64,000 bases of DNA from Solirubrobacter soli DSM 22325 (GCF_000423665.1 NZ_AUIK01000001.1:562422-626421); one strand, 5' to 3'; shown: positions 9,722 through 18,895, numbered from the stretch's first letter. Translations and numbers: made by a program. Notes: generated by a model not told the origin, from the sequence alone.

Positions 9722-10608
9722 CAGCTTGCCTCCTGACCCTCTCGCGGAACCCGCACGCGCAGGGCGCGGGGCTCGACGCGGACCTTGAAAGACTTGATCT
9801 CACTGCGTTCCCCGCCGTCGAGCTCGTACAGCACCGGGCGGTCCAGCTTGGCCTTGATCTTGTGTGCTCGCGTCACGCGCACGAACGGCGAGTTGGACGG
9901 GTCGCCGACGGCCGTCCGGGCGAGGATCCGCATCCAGCGCACGAGGCCGCCGCCCTGGACGACGCCGAGCTCGAGGTGCCCGTCATCCGGCTCCGCGTCG
10001 GGGAAGACCTCGACGCCGCCGAACAGCGAGCCGAGATTGCCGACCAGGATGCAGGTCGCCTGCCCGTCGTACCACTCGGCCCCGTCGACCTCGATGCGCG
10101 CGCCGAACTCCTCCGAGGCGAGGTTGCGAGTCCCGCTCCAGACGTACGCGGCACGACCGACCCGGTCCTTAAGGTTGTCGGCGTCGCGGATCATGTCCGC
10201 GTCGAAGCCGGCGCCCGCCATGACGGCGAAGCGCTCGCCCTTGAAGCGGCCGACGTCGAGCTTCCGGGTCGTGCCGCGCAGCCCGATCGCCACCGCGCGC
10301 TGAATGTCCTTCGGGATCCCCAGGTTGGTGGCGAACAGGTTGGAGGTTCCGGCGGGGAGGACGCCGAGCTCGGCGTCGCCTCCGGCCATGACGCCGACGC
10401 AGCGGCGCACCATCCCGTCCCCGCCCCACGCGAACACGAGCTCGGCGCCTTCCTCGAGCGCGCGCTCGACCTGCGCCGGGGCCTTCTTGGCCTTCGGGAC
10501 CTCGTACCACAGGGGCGAATCGATCCCCTCCGACTCCAGGACGCGGCGCAGTTCCGGAAGCCCGCCCCCAAAGCTCTTCCCCGCGTGCGCGACGACGGCG
10601 ACGCGCAT
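9721..10608 (-). CDS. Diacylglycerol kinase-like lipid kinase (DAGK catalytic domain)
   Basis: 295 residues. The start chosen is ATG at 10608, which begins 'MRVAVVAHAGKS', the normal N-terminus of the family; an upstream extension is only a shadow of the PAP2 gene. The catalytic domain shows the nucleotide-binding 'GGDGMVRR' and 'PAGTSNLFATNL' motifs, followed by a beta-rich C-terminal domain with 'GAGFDADMI'. Enzymes of this family (DgkB, YegS, LpdK-like) phosphorylate diacylglycerol or related lipids with ATP at the inner membrane face. It overlaps the PAP2 gene by 4 bases (ATGA), so kinase and phosphatase are co-translated and could act on opposite sides of the same lipid-phosphate cycle. 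Confidence 0.9.
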   Translation of the reverse strand: MRVAVVAHAGKSFGGGLPELRRVLESEGIDSPLWYEVPKAKKAPAQVERALEEGAELVFAWGGDGMVRRCVGVMAGGDAELGVLPAGTSNLFATNLGIPKDIQRAVAIGLRGTTRKLDVGRFKGERFAVMAGAGFDADMIRDADNLKDRVGRAAYVWSGTRNLASEEFGARIEVDGAEWYDGQATCILVGNLGSLFGGVEVFPDAEPDDGHLELGVVQGGGLVRWMRILARTAVGDPSNSPFVRVTRAHKIKAKLDRPVLYELDGGERSEIKSFKVRVEPRALRVRVPREGQEAS

Positions 10609-11429
10609 CACGCGGTCCGCGCCTGACTCGCCCGCGCGGGCGTGCGTGCCTTGGCCGGGGCCCGGTGCGCGCAGGCCGCGGCGCGGCAGGCGAACAGGAG
10701 CACCGTGATCGCGCCGAGCCCGATGAGGAGGCCGCTCGCCACGTCGAGCGGATGATGCATCCCTCGATACATGCGCGACGACGCCACGATGACGGGCAGC
10801 AGCACGGCCACCACCCACGCACCGATCTTCAACCGACGATCGGCGATCTTCGAAGTAAGCAGGAGCGTGAGGCCGAGATACACGGCGACCGACGCCGCGG
10901 TGTGGCCTGACGGGTAGCTCGCGTCGGCCGGCAGGTCCTCCAGCCGGTGCACCGACGGGCGCTCACGCGGGACGACGAGCGACGAGACGCGGTAAGTCGC
11001 GGACTCGACCATCAGCACGAACGCCGCGAAGCCGGCGATCAGCCACCGGCGCATCACCGCGAAGACGAGGGCGATCACGCCGACGAGGATCGGCAGCACC
11101 GGCGCGCCGCCGACCGCCGTCCCGACCGCGGACGCGTCCGTGAGCGTCGACGTGCGGTCGCGGGCCAGGGACTCGATGAATCCCTCGTCCGCCGAGCCGA
11201 TGGCGTGGATCGGGACGAGCACGTCCGTGACGAAGAGGCCGAGCAGGATCGCGAACGCCGCCAGCAGCGCGAACCCGCTGAGCAGCGCGACGAAGAACAC
11301 CGTCACCGGATGTTGACGTCCCACGCGTCCGGCAAAGCGCTCTGCCGGGCCTCCCGGCCGGGCCGACAACGCCGGAATACCGTCATTTTGACCCCTGCTG
11401 CGCCCTGATTTCGGTTCTGCAACAGCCAT
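10608..11429 (-). CDS. PAP2-family membrane phosphatase
   Basis: 273 residues from ATG at 11429. About six membrane segments follow a 40-residue polar N-terminus. The PAP2 active-site motifs are in order: 'VPRERPSV' (motif 1, near 150-158), 'YPSGHTAA' (motif 2, near 171-178) and 'SRMYRGMHHPLDV' (motif 3, near 215-227). Members dephosphorylate phosphatidic acid, undecaprenyl diphosphate or phosphatidylglycerophosphate on the outer membrane face. It heads the operon PAP2 - DAGK-like - DUF1206 and is divergent from another PAP2 gene across the 34-base gap 11430-11463. Confidence 0.9.
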   Translation of the reverse strand: MAVAEPKSGRSRGQNDGIPALSARPGGPAERFAGRVGRQHPVTVFFVALLSGFALLAAFAILLGLFVTDVLVPIHAIGSADEGFIESLARDRTSTLTDASAVGTAVGGAPVLPILVGVIALVFAVMRRWLIAGFAAFVLMVESATYRVSSLVVPRERPSVHRLEDLPADASYPSGHTAASVAVYLGLTLLLTSKIADRRLKIGAWVVAVLLPVIVASSRMYRGMHHPLDVASGLLIGLGAITVLLFACRAAACAHRAPAKARTPARASQARTA

Positions 11430-11463
11430 TGACTTTTCCCCCTTCCGCTCCAGCGGGTACCTG

Positions 11464-12384
11464 ATGGTCGGCGCGGCGATACCCGTAAGCCGCCTGACCC
11501 ACTCCCATCACATGCCTCTCCTCGCACTTCTCCTGATCGCAGTCCTCGTCGGCGCCCTTGTCGCGCGCCTCAGCCTCGAGATCTCCCGCCGGCACACCGG
11601 GCGGGAGGCGACCGAAGAGGTCGGCGCCGCCATCGCCGAGCGCCCAGGGCTGCGCGCCGCGACCCAGCGCGCCGAGCCGCAGCGCGTGACCGGGTTCGCG
11701 CTCGTCGTCGGGCTCGCGATCGTCCTGGGCGGAGGGGTGCTGCTCGCGGTGCTCGCGTTCCTGGTGCGCTCCGACAGCGGCCTCGTCCGGCTCGATCGCA
11801 GCGTCGCCGACTGGGGACAGCGACACGCCTCCCCGTTCAGCGATCACGTGCTGAACGCGATCACGTTCGTCGGCCAGCCGGTCTCGATGGGCGTCCTCGC
11901 CGCACTGGTCGCCCTTGCCGCGACGCTTCGCACGCGCAACCGCTGGGTCGCGCCGTTCATGCTCGTCGTGATGGTGGGTACCGGGGTGCTCACCACGACC
12001 GTCAAGGAGTTCGCGGACCGCGCGCGACCGGCGTTGAACCCAGTCGCCGAGACGCTCGGCCCGTCGTTCCCGAGCGGCCACTCCTCATGGTCGGCGGCCT
12101 TCCTGGCGGCCACCGCGCTCATCCTCAGCCGGAATCGCACCCCGCGCACGCGCGCGCTCGTGGCCGGCGTCGCGGCCGGCCTTGCGGTCACGGTCGCCGC
12201 GACGCGCGTGCTGCTCGCGATGCACTGGCTCAGCGATGTCATCGCCGGCCTGGCGCTCGGCTGGGCCTGGTTCACGGTCTGCGCCATCGCCTTCGGCGGG
12301 CGCGTGCTGCGGTTCGGGGCGGGCGTGGAGCAGGTGCGCCACGAGACCCGCGAGGCGCCCTCCCACGCGAGCGCGCCGGGCTAG
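11464..12384 (+). CDS. PAP2-family membrane phosphatase, second copy
   Basis: 306 residues from ATG at 11464; an internal ATG at 11512 ('MPLLALLLIAV') gives a more typical membrane-inserting N-terminus and is equally possible. PAP2 motifs: 'KEFADRARP' (motif 1), 'FPSGHSSWSAA' (motif 2), 'ATRVLLAMHWLSDV' (motif 3). Membrane segments lie near 17-35, 79-103, 130-150, 165-182, 206-225 and 250-280. It is not a close copy of the neighbouring divergent PAP2 gene; the motif residues agree but spacing and termini differ. Its substrate cannot be told from sequence. The last 4 bases overlap the end of the small gene on the opposite strand. Confidence 0.88.
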   Translation: MVGAAIPVSRLTHSHHMPLLALLLIAVLVGALVARLSLEISRRHTGREATEEVGAAIAERPGLRAATQRAEPQRVTGFALVVGLAIVLGGGVLLAVLAFLVRSDSGLVRLDRSVADWGQRHASPFSDHVLNAITFVGQPVSMGVLAALVALAATLRTRNRWVAPFMLVVMVGTGVLTTTVKEFADRARPALNPVAETLGPSFPSGHSSWSAAFLAATALILSRNRTPRTRALVAGVAAGLAVTVAATRVLLAMHWLSDVIAGLALGWAWFTVCAIAFGGRVLRFGAGVEQVRHETREAPSHASAPG

Positions 12385-12608
12385 CGCTCTTCGACCCGAG
12401 CTTCTTCAGGGTCGACGCCGAACGCCTGCGCGACCGCTTCGACCGCCTGCTCGGGTGAGTCGCTCTCGACCTCGATGGTCGTCGTCGGCACCGCCGCCGC
12501 CATCACGTCGGCTTTCAGATCGGCCGAGACCCGCCACCCGGCGGCTTCGACGACCTCGCGTTGCTCGTCGGTGAGCGTGATGGGGATCGTGATGAAGTAG
12601 GAAGCCAT
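12381..12608 (-). CDS. Small hypothetical protein (75 aa)
   Basis: 75 residues from ATG at 12608, with codon use like real genes. The sequence looks like a compact alpha/beta fold: a beta strand 'SYFITIPITLT', a helix 'DEQREVVEAAG', a second strand 'TTTIEVES' and a final acidic helix rich in Ala/Glu. I do not recognise a family. It converges on the PAP2 gene and shares its last 4 bases ('CTAG') with that gene. No signal peptide or membrane segment. Confidence 0.6.
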   Translation of the reverse strand: MASYFITIPITLTDEQREVVEAAGWRVSADLKADVMAAAVPTTTIEVESDSPEQAVEAVAQAFGVDPEEARVEER

Positions 12609-12673
12609 GTGTGAAGTTGCCGGGAGCCGGAAGGCGGCGGATTGTAGAGGGACTAACGCTCACGTGCGCTCCC

Positions 12674-12804
12674 TTATCCGTCATCCGCCCAGACAACGCC
12701 CGGTCTCAACGGGTCGCGGCCAAGCTCGGCATGCACCTCGACCGCCATGTCCCCACCCGGTGTTGCAGCGGGACGTGGAATCGTGGCGCTTGCGTCGTCG
12801 CTGA
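12674..12804 (+). pseudogene. Relict C-terminus of a GNAT acetyltransferase, frame-shifted
   Basis: The only coding-like signal in the 372-base gap 12609-12980. In one frame positions 12683-12750 read 'IRPDNARSQRVAAKLGM' and then 'HLDRHVP', the acetyl-CoA-binding helix and following strand of RimJ/RimL-type GNATs ('xxPDNxRSxRVAEKLGM'). The family's usual continuation, 'HPVLQRDVESWRLRR', appears in a different frame and ends at a stop at 12802-12804. So the last 40 residues of a GNAT survive with one frameshift near 12750 and no N-terminal half. It is too short and broken to act; it marks a deletion next to the tRNA gene. The rest of the gap shows nothing else. Confidence 0.65.
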
Positions 12805-12980
12805 CCACGCCCGTGAGCGCTTGCCGCTGAATACCGACTTGGATGAGCCGGGCGTGGTGCCGTGGGCGGAACTCTTCACGGGACAGCCGACGACCGCGGC
12901 ACGCTCCAGGCGGCGCGGCGAGAGCGTAAAATGCCTGCTCTTGCGCATTTTGTCCGCCAGCGGCCGGCTGACGGAGGTGA

Positions 12981-13062
<82 letters not shown>

Positions 13063-13102
13063 GGGCGGCGGCCAGTTTAGCGCCGAATAGGATCGCGTCC
13101 AC

Positions 13103-14749
13103 GTGGAGGGGCCAGTGCTCATTGCCGGGGACGATGGAGTGCCCGTTCGTGTGCGGGAGGAATTGGCCGGGCAGGGGGTGCCGACGGTATCGATCTGCTC
13201 GTCCAAGCACGTGCGGGCGGCGAAGGCGGCGATCGCGGCGAGCGCCCGCGTCGTGATCGGGGACGTCACGGCTCCGGCGACGTGGGAGGAGGCGGGGATC
13301 GGGCAGGCGCGGAGCGTGGGGATCCTGGGCGAGGACGACCTGGCGAACCTGAGTGCTGCGCTGCAGGTGGCCGATGACGTGCCGGATGTGCCGATCGTCG
13401 TCCGGCTGTTCGCGACCGACCTCGCCGAGGGCGTGGAGCAGATCCTGCAGCCGCGGGGGACGGTGCTGTCGGAGATCGAGGTGTCGGCGCCGGCGCTGAT
13501 CCAGGCCGCGCTGTCCGGGAACGAGGGGCAGCGGGTGACGATCTCGGGGCGGATCCTCGAGGTGAGCGAGGTCGACAAGGACGATCCTGGGCTGGTGGTC
13601 GCGTTGTGCGACGTCGAGCACCCGCTGGACGTGCTGCCGGCGCGCGATCAGCTCCCGCACCATGTGCTGGGGCTGGTGGACCGGGCGCAGGTGGTCAAGG
13701 GGGCGCGCGGGGCGCTGCCGGCGAGCGTCGCGCAGCGGGCGCCGCAGCGGGCCAAGCGGCCGTCGACCACCGAGCGGGCGCGCGCGGCGATGACCACCAT
13801 TCCGCGCCGGGCGTATCTGCTGCTCGCGACGATCGTCGTGGTGTTCTCGATCGGGACGTCCGTGTTCGCGATCAGCCAGCACCTCGACGTGATCGACTCG
13901 ATGTACTTCACCGCGACGACGATGGCGACGGTGGGCTATGGGGACGTGAACCTGCTCACGGCGCCCGACTGGCTCAAGCTCTTCGACATCGGCCTGATGG
14001 CGGTCTCGGCGGTGCTGCTCGCGTCCGTGCTCGCGTTCGTCACGGACCAGCTGGTCAGCAGTCGCATCGACCGCGCACTCGGGCGCTTCCCACGACCGCG
14101 CAAGGACCACGTGATCGTCTGCGGCCTGGGCAAGGCGGGCGCGCGGGTGATCGAGGGACTGCACGCGCTGGGCGTGCCGTGCGTGGGGGTGGAACGCAAC
14201 CCGGAGGCGGTGGGGATCGAGATCGCGCGGCGCCTCGAGATCCCGGTGGTGTTCGCCGACGGCCGCTCGCCGGGCACGTTGCAGCACGTGCACGTGGATC
14301 AGGCGCGCGCGGTGATGGCGCTCACGAGCGACGACCTGGTCAACCTCGAATGCGCGCTCTCCGCGCGCAAGCACAACCCGAAGGTCCGCCTGGTGATGCG
14401 GATCTTCGACCCGCGCTTGGCGGAGCGGCTGGACCGCGGGATCGAGCTCGACATCACCCGCTCTGTCTCCGCGCTGGCGGCACCGAGTTTCAGCGCGGCG
14501 CTGCTCGGCCGCACGCCCGCCCAGCCGCTCAGCCTCTCCAACGTCCCGCTGCGGGTCCTCGAGACGCGCATCCCGCACCGCTGGCCTCACGCGGGCGCGC
14601 GCGTCCGTGACCTGCACGCCGGCAACGAGCTGCGCGTGCTGGCGATCGACGGCAAGTGGTTCCCCCGCGACGACATCGAGCTGCTGCCGGGCCAAGCCGT
14701 GTCGGTGGTCGCGACCAAAGAGGCGTGCGACGCCTTGACGGCGCGATGA
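13103..14749 (+). CDS. Two-RCK potassium channel (RCK - 2 TM pore - RCK/TrkA-C)
   Basis: 548 residues from GTG at 13103. Order: an N-terminal Rossmann-like RCK/TrkA-N domain (about 3-120, glycine motif partly degenerate, 'LIAGDDGVPVRVR'), a linker, membrane segment 1 (about 237-256), the pore loop with the potassium filter 'TVGYGD' (276-281), membrane segment 2 (about 296-315), a second RCK domain (about 335-455) with an intact 'GLGKAGARVI' nucleotide-binding loop, and a C-terminal TrkA-C-like domain (about 475-545). It should be a ligand-gated potassium channel of the plasma membrane. A pore sandwiched between two RCK domains is less common than pore-RCK. The stop overlaps the start of the GH6 gene by the 4 bases ATGA. 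Confidence 0.88.
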   Translation: MEGPVLIAGDDGVPVRVREELAGQGVPTVSICSSKHVRAAKAAIAASARVVIGDVTAPATWEEAGIGQARSVGILGEDDLANLSAALQVADDVPDVPIVVRLFATDLAEGVEQILQPRGTVLSEIEVSAPALIQAALSGNEGQRVTISGRILEVSEVDKDDPGLVVALCDVEHPLDVLPARDQLPHHVLGLVDRAQVVKGARGALPASVAQRAPQRAKRPSTTERARAAMTTIPRRAYLLLATIVVVFSIGTSVFAISQHLDVIDSMYFTATTMATVGYGDVNLLTAPDWLKLFDIGLMAVSAVLLASVLAFVTDQLVSSRIDRALGRFPRPRKDHVIVCGLGKAGARVIEGLHALGVPCVGVERNPEAVGIEIARRLEIPVVFADGRSPGTLQHVHVDQARAVMALTSDDLVNLECALSARKHNPKVRLVMRIFDPRLAERLDRGIELDITRSVSALAAPSFSAALLGRTPAQPLSLSNVPLRVLETRIPHRWPHAGARVRDLHAGNELRVLAIDGKWFPRDDIELLPGQAVSVVATKEACDALTAR

Positions 14750-15615
14750 GGCTGCTGCTTGCGCTGATCCTGCTGGCCGTCGCCGCGCCCGCGGCCCAGG
14801 CCGAGCGCGTGCTGACGCCGCAAGCGACGCTGTGGGTCGACCCGGACAGCAGCACGGCGCACGTCGACAGCGCCGACGCACGCCGGCTCGCGACGTACGC
14901 GAGCGCGACGTGGCTGACCGGCGGCGACCCGTACGGCGACGCCCGCCGCGTGACCCGAGCCGCCAACGGCCAGGTCCCGGTGATCGTCGCCTACGACATC
15001 CCCGGCCGCGACTGCGGGTCGTACTCCGCGGGAGGAGCGAAGGACGGGGCCGCCTACCGCAGCTGGGTGAGAAGACTCGCCAAAGGCATCAGCACGAGAA
15101 CCGCGGTGGTGATCGTCGAGCCCGACGCGCTCGCCTCCGGCTGCGTCAAGACCAGCCTGGTCGAGTACGCGGTCACCCGCCTGAGCCGACTCCAACACAC
15201 CGGGGTGTACATCGACGCCGGCCACTCGAACTGGCAGCCCGCCAAGACGATGCGGACACGACTGCGAAACGCGGCCATCGCCAAGGCCGACGGCATCGCC
15301 CTCAACGTCTCCAACTACCGCACGAACACCGAGCTGATCGCGTACGCCAAGCACATCGGCCCGTACCACTTCGTGCTCGACACGAGCCGCAACGGCCAGG
15401 GTCCGTTCGCCGGCGAGCAGGACTGGTGCAACCCGCCGGGCCGCGGCCTCGGCGAGCGGCCGACGACCACCACCAACACGCGAAACCTCGACGCATATCT
15501 GTGGATCAAGACCCCGGGCGAGTCCGACGGCGAATGCCGTTCAGGCCCGCCCGCGGGTCAGTGGTTCGCACAACGGGCCGCCGAGCTGATCAGCAACGCG
15601 AACCCGCCGCTCTAG
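14746..15615 (+). CDS. Secreted GH6-family glucanase (cellulase)
   Basis: 289 residues; ATG at 14746 gives a clean signal peptide (1-19, 'AAPAAQA'). GH6 motifs appear in order: 'IPGRDCGSYSAGG' (residues 85-97, with the catalytic-acid Asp89), 'VEPDALA' (124-130), 'YIDAGHSNW' (155-163), 'NGQGP', 'WCNPPGRGLG' and 'WIKTPGESDG'. The length matches a single catalytic domain; there is no carbohydrate-binding module. GH6 enzymes are inverting endo- or cellobiohydrolases that act on beta-1,4-glucan. The gene is tail-to-tail with the sugar ABC/GH1 operon, overlapping its last gene by 4 bases, which fits outside cutting of cellulose followed by uptake and hydrolysis of cello-oligosaccharides. Confidence 0.92.
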   Translation: MRLLLALILLAVAAPAAQAERVLTPQATLWVDPDSSTAHVDSADARRLATYASATWLTGGDPYGDARRVTRAANGQVPVIVAYDIPGRDCGSYSAGGAKDGAAYRSWVRRLAKGISTRTAVVIVEPDALASGCVKTSLVEYAVTRLSRLQHTGVYIDAGHSNWQPAKTMRTRLRNAAIAKADGIALNVSNYRTNTELIAYAKHIGPYHFVLDTSRNGQGPFAGEQDWCNPPGRGLGERPTTTTNTRNLDAYLWIKTPGESDGECRSGPPAGQWFAQRAAELISNANPPL

Positions 15616-16724
15616 CGGAGGATCACGCCCTCGGTCGAGGGGTCGAACAGGTGCACGCGCGACAGGTCCACGCGCAACCGGACCACGCTGCCCGGCGCCG
15701 GCCGGAACGACGGCGGCACCCGCGCGATGAACCGGCAGGAGTCGTCCACCAGTTCCTCCGCGTCGAGCATGTCCGCGGTCAACGCCGACGACGTCGGCGC
15801 ATCCAGGTGCAGCAGGACGTCCGAGCCGAGCATCTCGCTCAACACGACGGGCATGCTCAACACGTCCTCGCCCTCGCCGTCCGCGGGTGACAAGGCCTCA
15901 GGCCGTACGCCCAGGACGACGTCGCCACGGAACTTCGTCCGCACGGCGAGCCGCTGGTCGCCGAGCCAGACACCGGAGTCGTCAGCGCGCGCCCGCAGCA
16001 GGTTCATCGCCGGGGACCCGATGAAGCCCGCGACGAACATGTTCTCCGGCTGCTCGTACAGCCGCTGCGGCGTGTCGACCTGCTCCAGCCGCCCGTCGCG
16101 CATGACCGCGACGCGATCGCCCATCGTCATCGCCTCGGTCTGGTCGTGGGTGACATACAAGGTCGTCGTGCCCAGCTCCTGGTGCAGCCGCGCGATGTAG
16201 GAGCGCATCTCGACCCGCAGCTTCGCGTCCAGGTTCGACAGCGGCTCGTCCATCAGGAACGCCTGCGGCGAGCGCACGATCGCGCGCCCGAGCGCCACAC
16301 GCTGCCGCTGACCGCCGCTCAAAGCGCGCGGGCGCCGCTCCATCAGCTCGCCGATCCCCAACCGGGAGCCGGCGCGCGCGACCCGCGACGCGATCGAGGA
16401 CTTCTCCTGCTTCTGCATCCGCAGCGCGAAGCCCATGTTCGACTCGACGCTCATGTGCGGGTAGAGCGCGTAGGACTGGAAGACCATCGCGATGTCACGG
16501 TCGCGCGGAGCGACGTCGTTGACCACCCGCTCACCGATCTGGATCGAGCCGGAGGACGCGTCCTCCAGCCCGGCGACCATCCGCAGCGCGGTCGATTTCC
16601 CGGACCCCGAGGGCCCGACGAGGATCGTGAACTCGCCGTCCTCGATCTCCAGGTTCAGCCCGTCCACGGCCTTGGTCCCGTCCGGGAAGACCTTGGAGAC
16701 GTCCTCAAAGGCGATCGATGCCAT
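15612..16724 (-). CDS. Carbohydrate ABC transporter ATP-binding protein (UgpC/MsmK type)
   Basis: 370 residues. Walker A 'GPSGSGKST' (near 38-46), Q-loop 'FQSYALYPHM', signature 'LSGGQRQRVALGRA' (near 134-147), Walker B 'AFLMDEPLSNLDAK' and switch 'YVTHDQTEA' are all intact. Residues about 240-365 form the C-terminal OB-like MalK/UgpC regulatory domain ('GVRPEALSP'). It supplies energy to the importer encoded just upstream. In many actinobacteria one such ATPase serves several importers, but here it is at the end of the operon of its own permeases, directly after the GH1 gene with no gap. Confidence 0.93.
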   Translation of the reverse strand: MASIAFEDVSKVFPDGTKAVDGLNLEIEDGEFTILVGPSGSGKSTALRMVAGLEDASSGSIQIGERVVNDVAPRDRDIAMVFQSYALYPHMSVESNMGFALRMQKQEKSSIASRVARAGSRLGIGELMERRPRALSGGQRQRVALGRAIVRSPQAFLMDEPLSNLDAKLRVEMRSYIARLHQELGTTTLYVTHDQTEAMTMGDRVAVMRDGRLEQVDTPQRLYEQPENMFVAGFIGSPAMNLLRARADDSGVWLGDQRLAVRTKFRGDVVLGVRPEALSPADGEGEDVLSMPVVLSEMLGSDVLLHLDAPTSSALTADMLDAEELVDDSCRFIARVPPSFRPAPGSVVRLRVDLSRVHLFDPSTEGVILR

Positions 16725-18062
16725 TTACACGGCCCTCCGAACGCTCGCGATGTGATCCCGGTACCAGAGCGCGCTGCGCTTCGGGATCCGCTCCTGGGTG
16801 TCGTAGTCGACGCGTACGATCCCGAAGCGCTTGTCGTACCCATGTTCCCACTCGAAGTTGTCGAGCAGGGACCAGGCGTGGTAGCGGGCGACGTGCACGC
16901 CGTCCACGACCGCCCGGCGCAGCGCCTCCAGGTGGGTGGAGAGATAGGCCACGCGCGACGGGTCCTCGACGACCCCGTCGACGAGGCGCTCGTCGTCGAA
17001 CGCCGCCCCGTTCTCCGTGATCCAGATCTCGAGGTCGCCGTAGTCGTGCCGCAGCCGCATCAGCAGGTCGTACAGACCACCGGCGTCCACGGGCCAGCCC
17101 ATCGCGGTCGTCGGCCCCCGCGGGGTCACCGCCACCGCGTGCAATGGCGACTCGGCCGCCGACCGCACGTAGGTCGGGTTGTAGTAGTTGACGCCGAGGA
17201 ATTCGATCGGGCGCGAGATGACGTCCATGTCCTCGGGGTTCAGCGCCGCGAGCGTGCCGAACGTCCGCTCGTAGTGCTCGAGCAGCTCCACCGGGTACGT
17301 CCCGCGCAGCACGGGGTCGAGGAACCAGCGGTTCTGGTGGGCGTCCATCCGCGCGACGACTTCGCTGTCGTCACCCCGCATCGGGTTCAGGTTCAGCGTG
17401 ATGCCGACCGGGGTCGACACCGAGGCGCGCAGCGCATCGACGGCGAGCCCGTGCGAGAGCAGCAGATGATGCGCGGCGGCCAGCGCCGTCGGCCAGTCGC
17501 GGATGCCCGGGGCCTTGCGCCCGACGGCGTGGCCGAGGATCGCCACCACCCACGGCTCGTTGTGGGTGATCCAGCCCTCCACGACGTCGCCCAGCGAGTC
17601 CGCCATCAGCGCGGCGTACTCGGCGAAGCGCAGCGCGGTGTCGCGCACCGCCCACCCGCCGGCCTCCTGCCGCGCCTGCGGCAGGTCCCAGTGGTAGAGC
17701 GTCGCGACCGGCTCGATGCCGCGCTCCAGACAGCCCTCGATCAGGCGCCGGTACCAGGCCACGCCGCGCGGGTTCAAGGCGCCGCGACCGGAAGGCTGCA
17801 CACGCGGCCAGGCGATCGAGAAGCGGTACGACTCAAGCCCCAGCGAGACCAGCAGGTCGAGGTCGTCGGACCACCGGTGGTAGTGGTCGCAGGCGATGTC
17901 GCCCGTGTCGCCGCCCATGCGGTGCGAGAACACGTCCCAGATCGACTCGCCGCGCCCGTCCTCGCGCACGGCGCCCTCGATCTGGTACGCCGCGGTGGCG
18001 GCGCCGAACCGGAAGCCGGTCGGCAGCCCCACCGAGGCGGGAAGCGGAGCGGTGGCGGTCAT
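16725..18062 (-). CDS. GH1-family beta-glucosidase
   Basis: 445 residues from ATG at 18062, a normal GH1 length. The N-terminal barrel strand 'FRFGAATAAYQIEGA' is typical. The acid/base Glu169 is in 'HNEPW' and the nucleophile Glu350 in 'WITENG'; 'YRFSIAWPRV' and 'ATLYHWDLPQA' provide the glycone site. There is no signal peptide, so it acts in the cytosol on imported beta-glucosides such as cellobiose. ATGA overlap with the upstream permease and adjacency to the ATPase gene place it inside the importer operon. Confidence 0.94.
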   Translation of the reverse strand: MTATAPLPASVGLPTGFRFGAATAAYQIEGAVREDGRGESIWDVFSHRMGGDTGDIACDHYHRWSDDLDLLVSLGLESYRFSIAWPRVQPSGRGALNPRGVAWYRRLIEGCLERGIEPVATLYHWDLPQARQEAGGWAVRDTALRFAEYAALMADSLGDVVEGWITHNEPWVVAILGHAVGRKAPGIRDWPTALAAAHHLLLSHGLAVDALRASVSTPVGITLNLNPMRGDDSEVVARMDAHQNRWFLDPVLRGTYPVELLEHYERTFGTLAALNPEDMDVISRPIEFLGVNYYNPTYVRSAAESPLHAVAVTPRGPTTAMGWPVDAGGLYDLLMRLRHDYGDLEIWITENGAAFDDERLVDGVVEDPSRVAYLSTHLEALRRAVVDGVHVARYHAWSLLDNFEWEHGYDKRFGIVRVDYDTQERIPKRSALWYRDHIASVRRAV

Positions 18063-18895
18063 CCCTTCACCGCCCCTGCCGTGATGCCCTTCACGAGCCA
18101 ACGCTGGGTCGCGAAGAAGGCGATGAGCACGGGGAGGGTCGAGACCACGCCGGCCGCCATCAGCTGGGCCGTCCTTTCCTGGTAGTTGCCGATGAAGTTG
18201 CGGATGCCGACCGGGATCGTCTCGGCGTTCTGCTGCGTCAGCGCGGCCACGAACAGCAGCTCGTCCCACGCGAACAGGAACGCGTAGACGAACGTCGCGA
18301 CGAGGCCCGGCGCGGCCGCCGGGAGCACGATCCGCAGCAGCGCCGTCAGCCGCGTGCAGCCGTCGACCATCGCCGCGTCCTCGAGGTCCTTCGGGATCGC
18401 GGCGAAGAAGTAGCGCATGAAGTAGATCGCCACGGGCGTGAAGAACGCCGTGTAGACGAGGATCATCCCGAGGTGGGTGTCGAACAGATGGATCGGGGTG
18501 TTCTGCTTGAGCCAGATGAAGCCCATGAAGACGGGCAGCAGGAACAGCGAGCCGGGGATCAGCTGCGTGCCGACGACGCCGAGCGACAGCGCGTTGCTCC
18601 CCCGGAAGCGATGCCGCGCGAGCGCGTAGCCGGCCAGTGAGGCGAAGCAGGTCGCCAGCAGCGCCGCGGACGTGCAGATGATCAGCGAGTTGATCAGGTA
18701 GCGCTCGAAGTCGACCGACTGCCACATCCGGCTGAACGCCGTGAACGTGGGGTGCAGCAGGTCGTACGCACCGGTCGAGAGCTGGCCGTCGGTCTGCAGC
18801 GACGAGGCGACGAGCCACCCGATCGGCGCCAGCATCACCGCCAGCACCAGCCATGTCAGGGCATCGAGCCCTCGGTTCATCCAACGAGAGCTCAT
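18059..18895 (-). CDS. Carbohydrate ABC transporter permease (MalG type)
   Basis: 278 residues from ATG at 18895, the start that overlaps the stop of the MalF-type gene by ATGA. Six membrane segments are visible, with the ATPase-docking EAA-like loop 'DLEDAAMVDGCTRLTALLRI' near residues 180-200. The C-terminus 'WLVKGITAGAVKG' is the family signature of MalG/UgpE proteins. It forms the membrane channel together with the permease encoded directly upstream. Confidence 0.93.
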   Translation of the reverse strand: MSSRWMNRGLDALTWLVLAVMLAPIGWLVASSLQTDGQLSTGAYDLLHPTFTAFSRMWQSVDFERYLINSLIICTSAALLATCFASLAGYALARHRFRGSNALSLGVVGTQLIPGSLFLLPVFMGFIWLKQNTPIHLFDTHLGMILVYTAFFTPVAIYFMRYFFAAIPKDLEDAAMVDGCTRLTALLRIVLPAAAPGLVATFVYAFLFAWDELLFVAALTQQNAETIPVGIRNFIGNYQERTAQLMAAGVVSTLPVLIAFFATQRWLVKGITAGAVKG

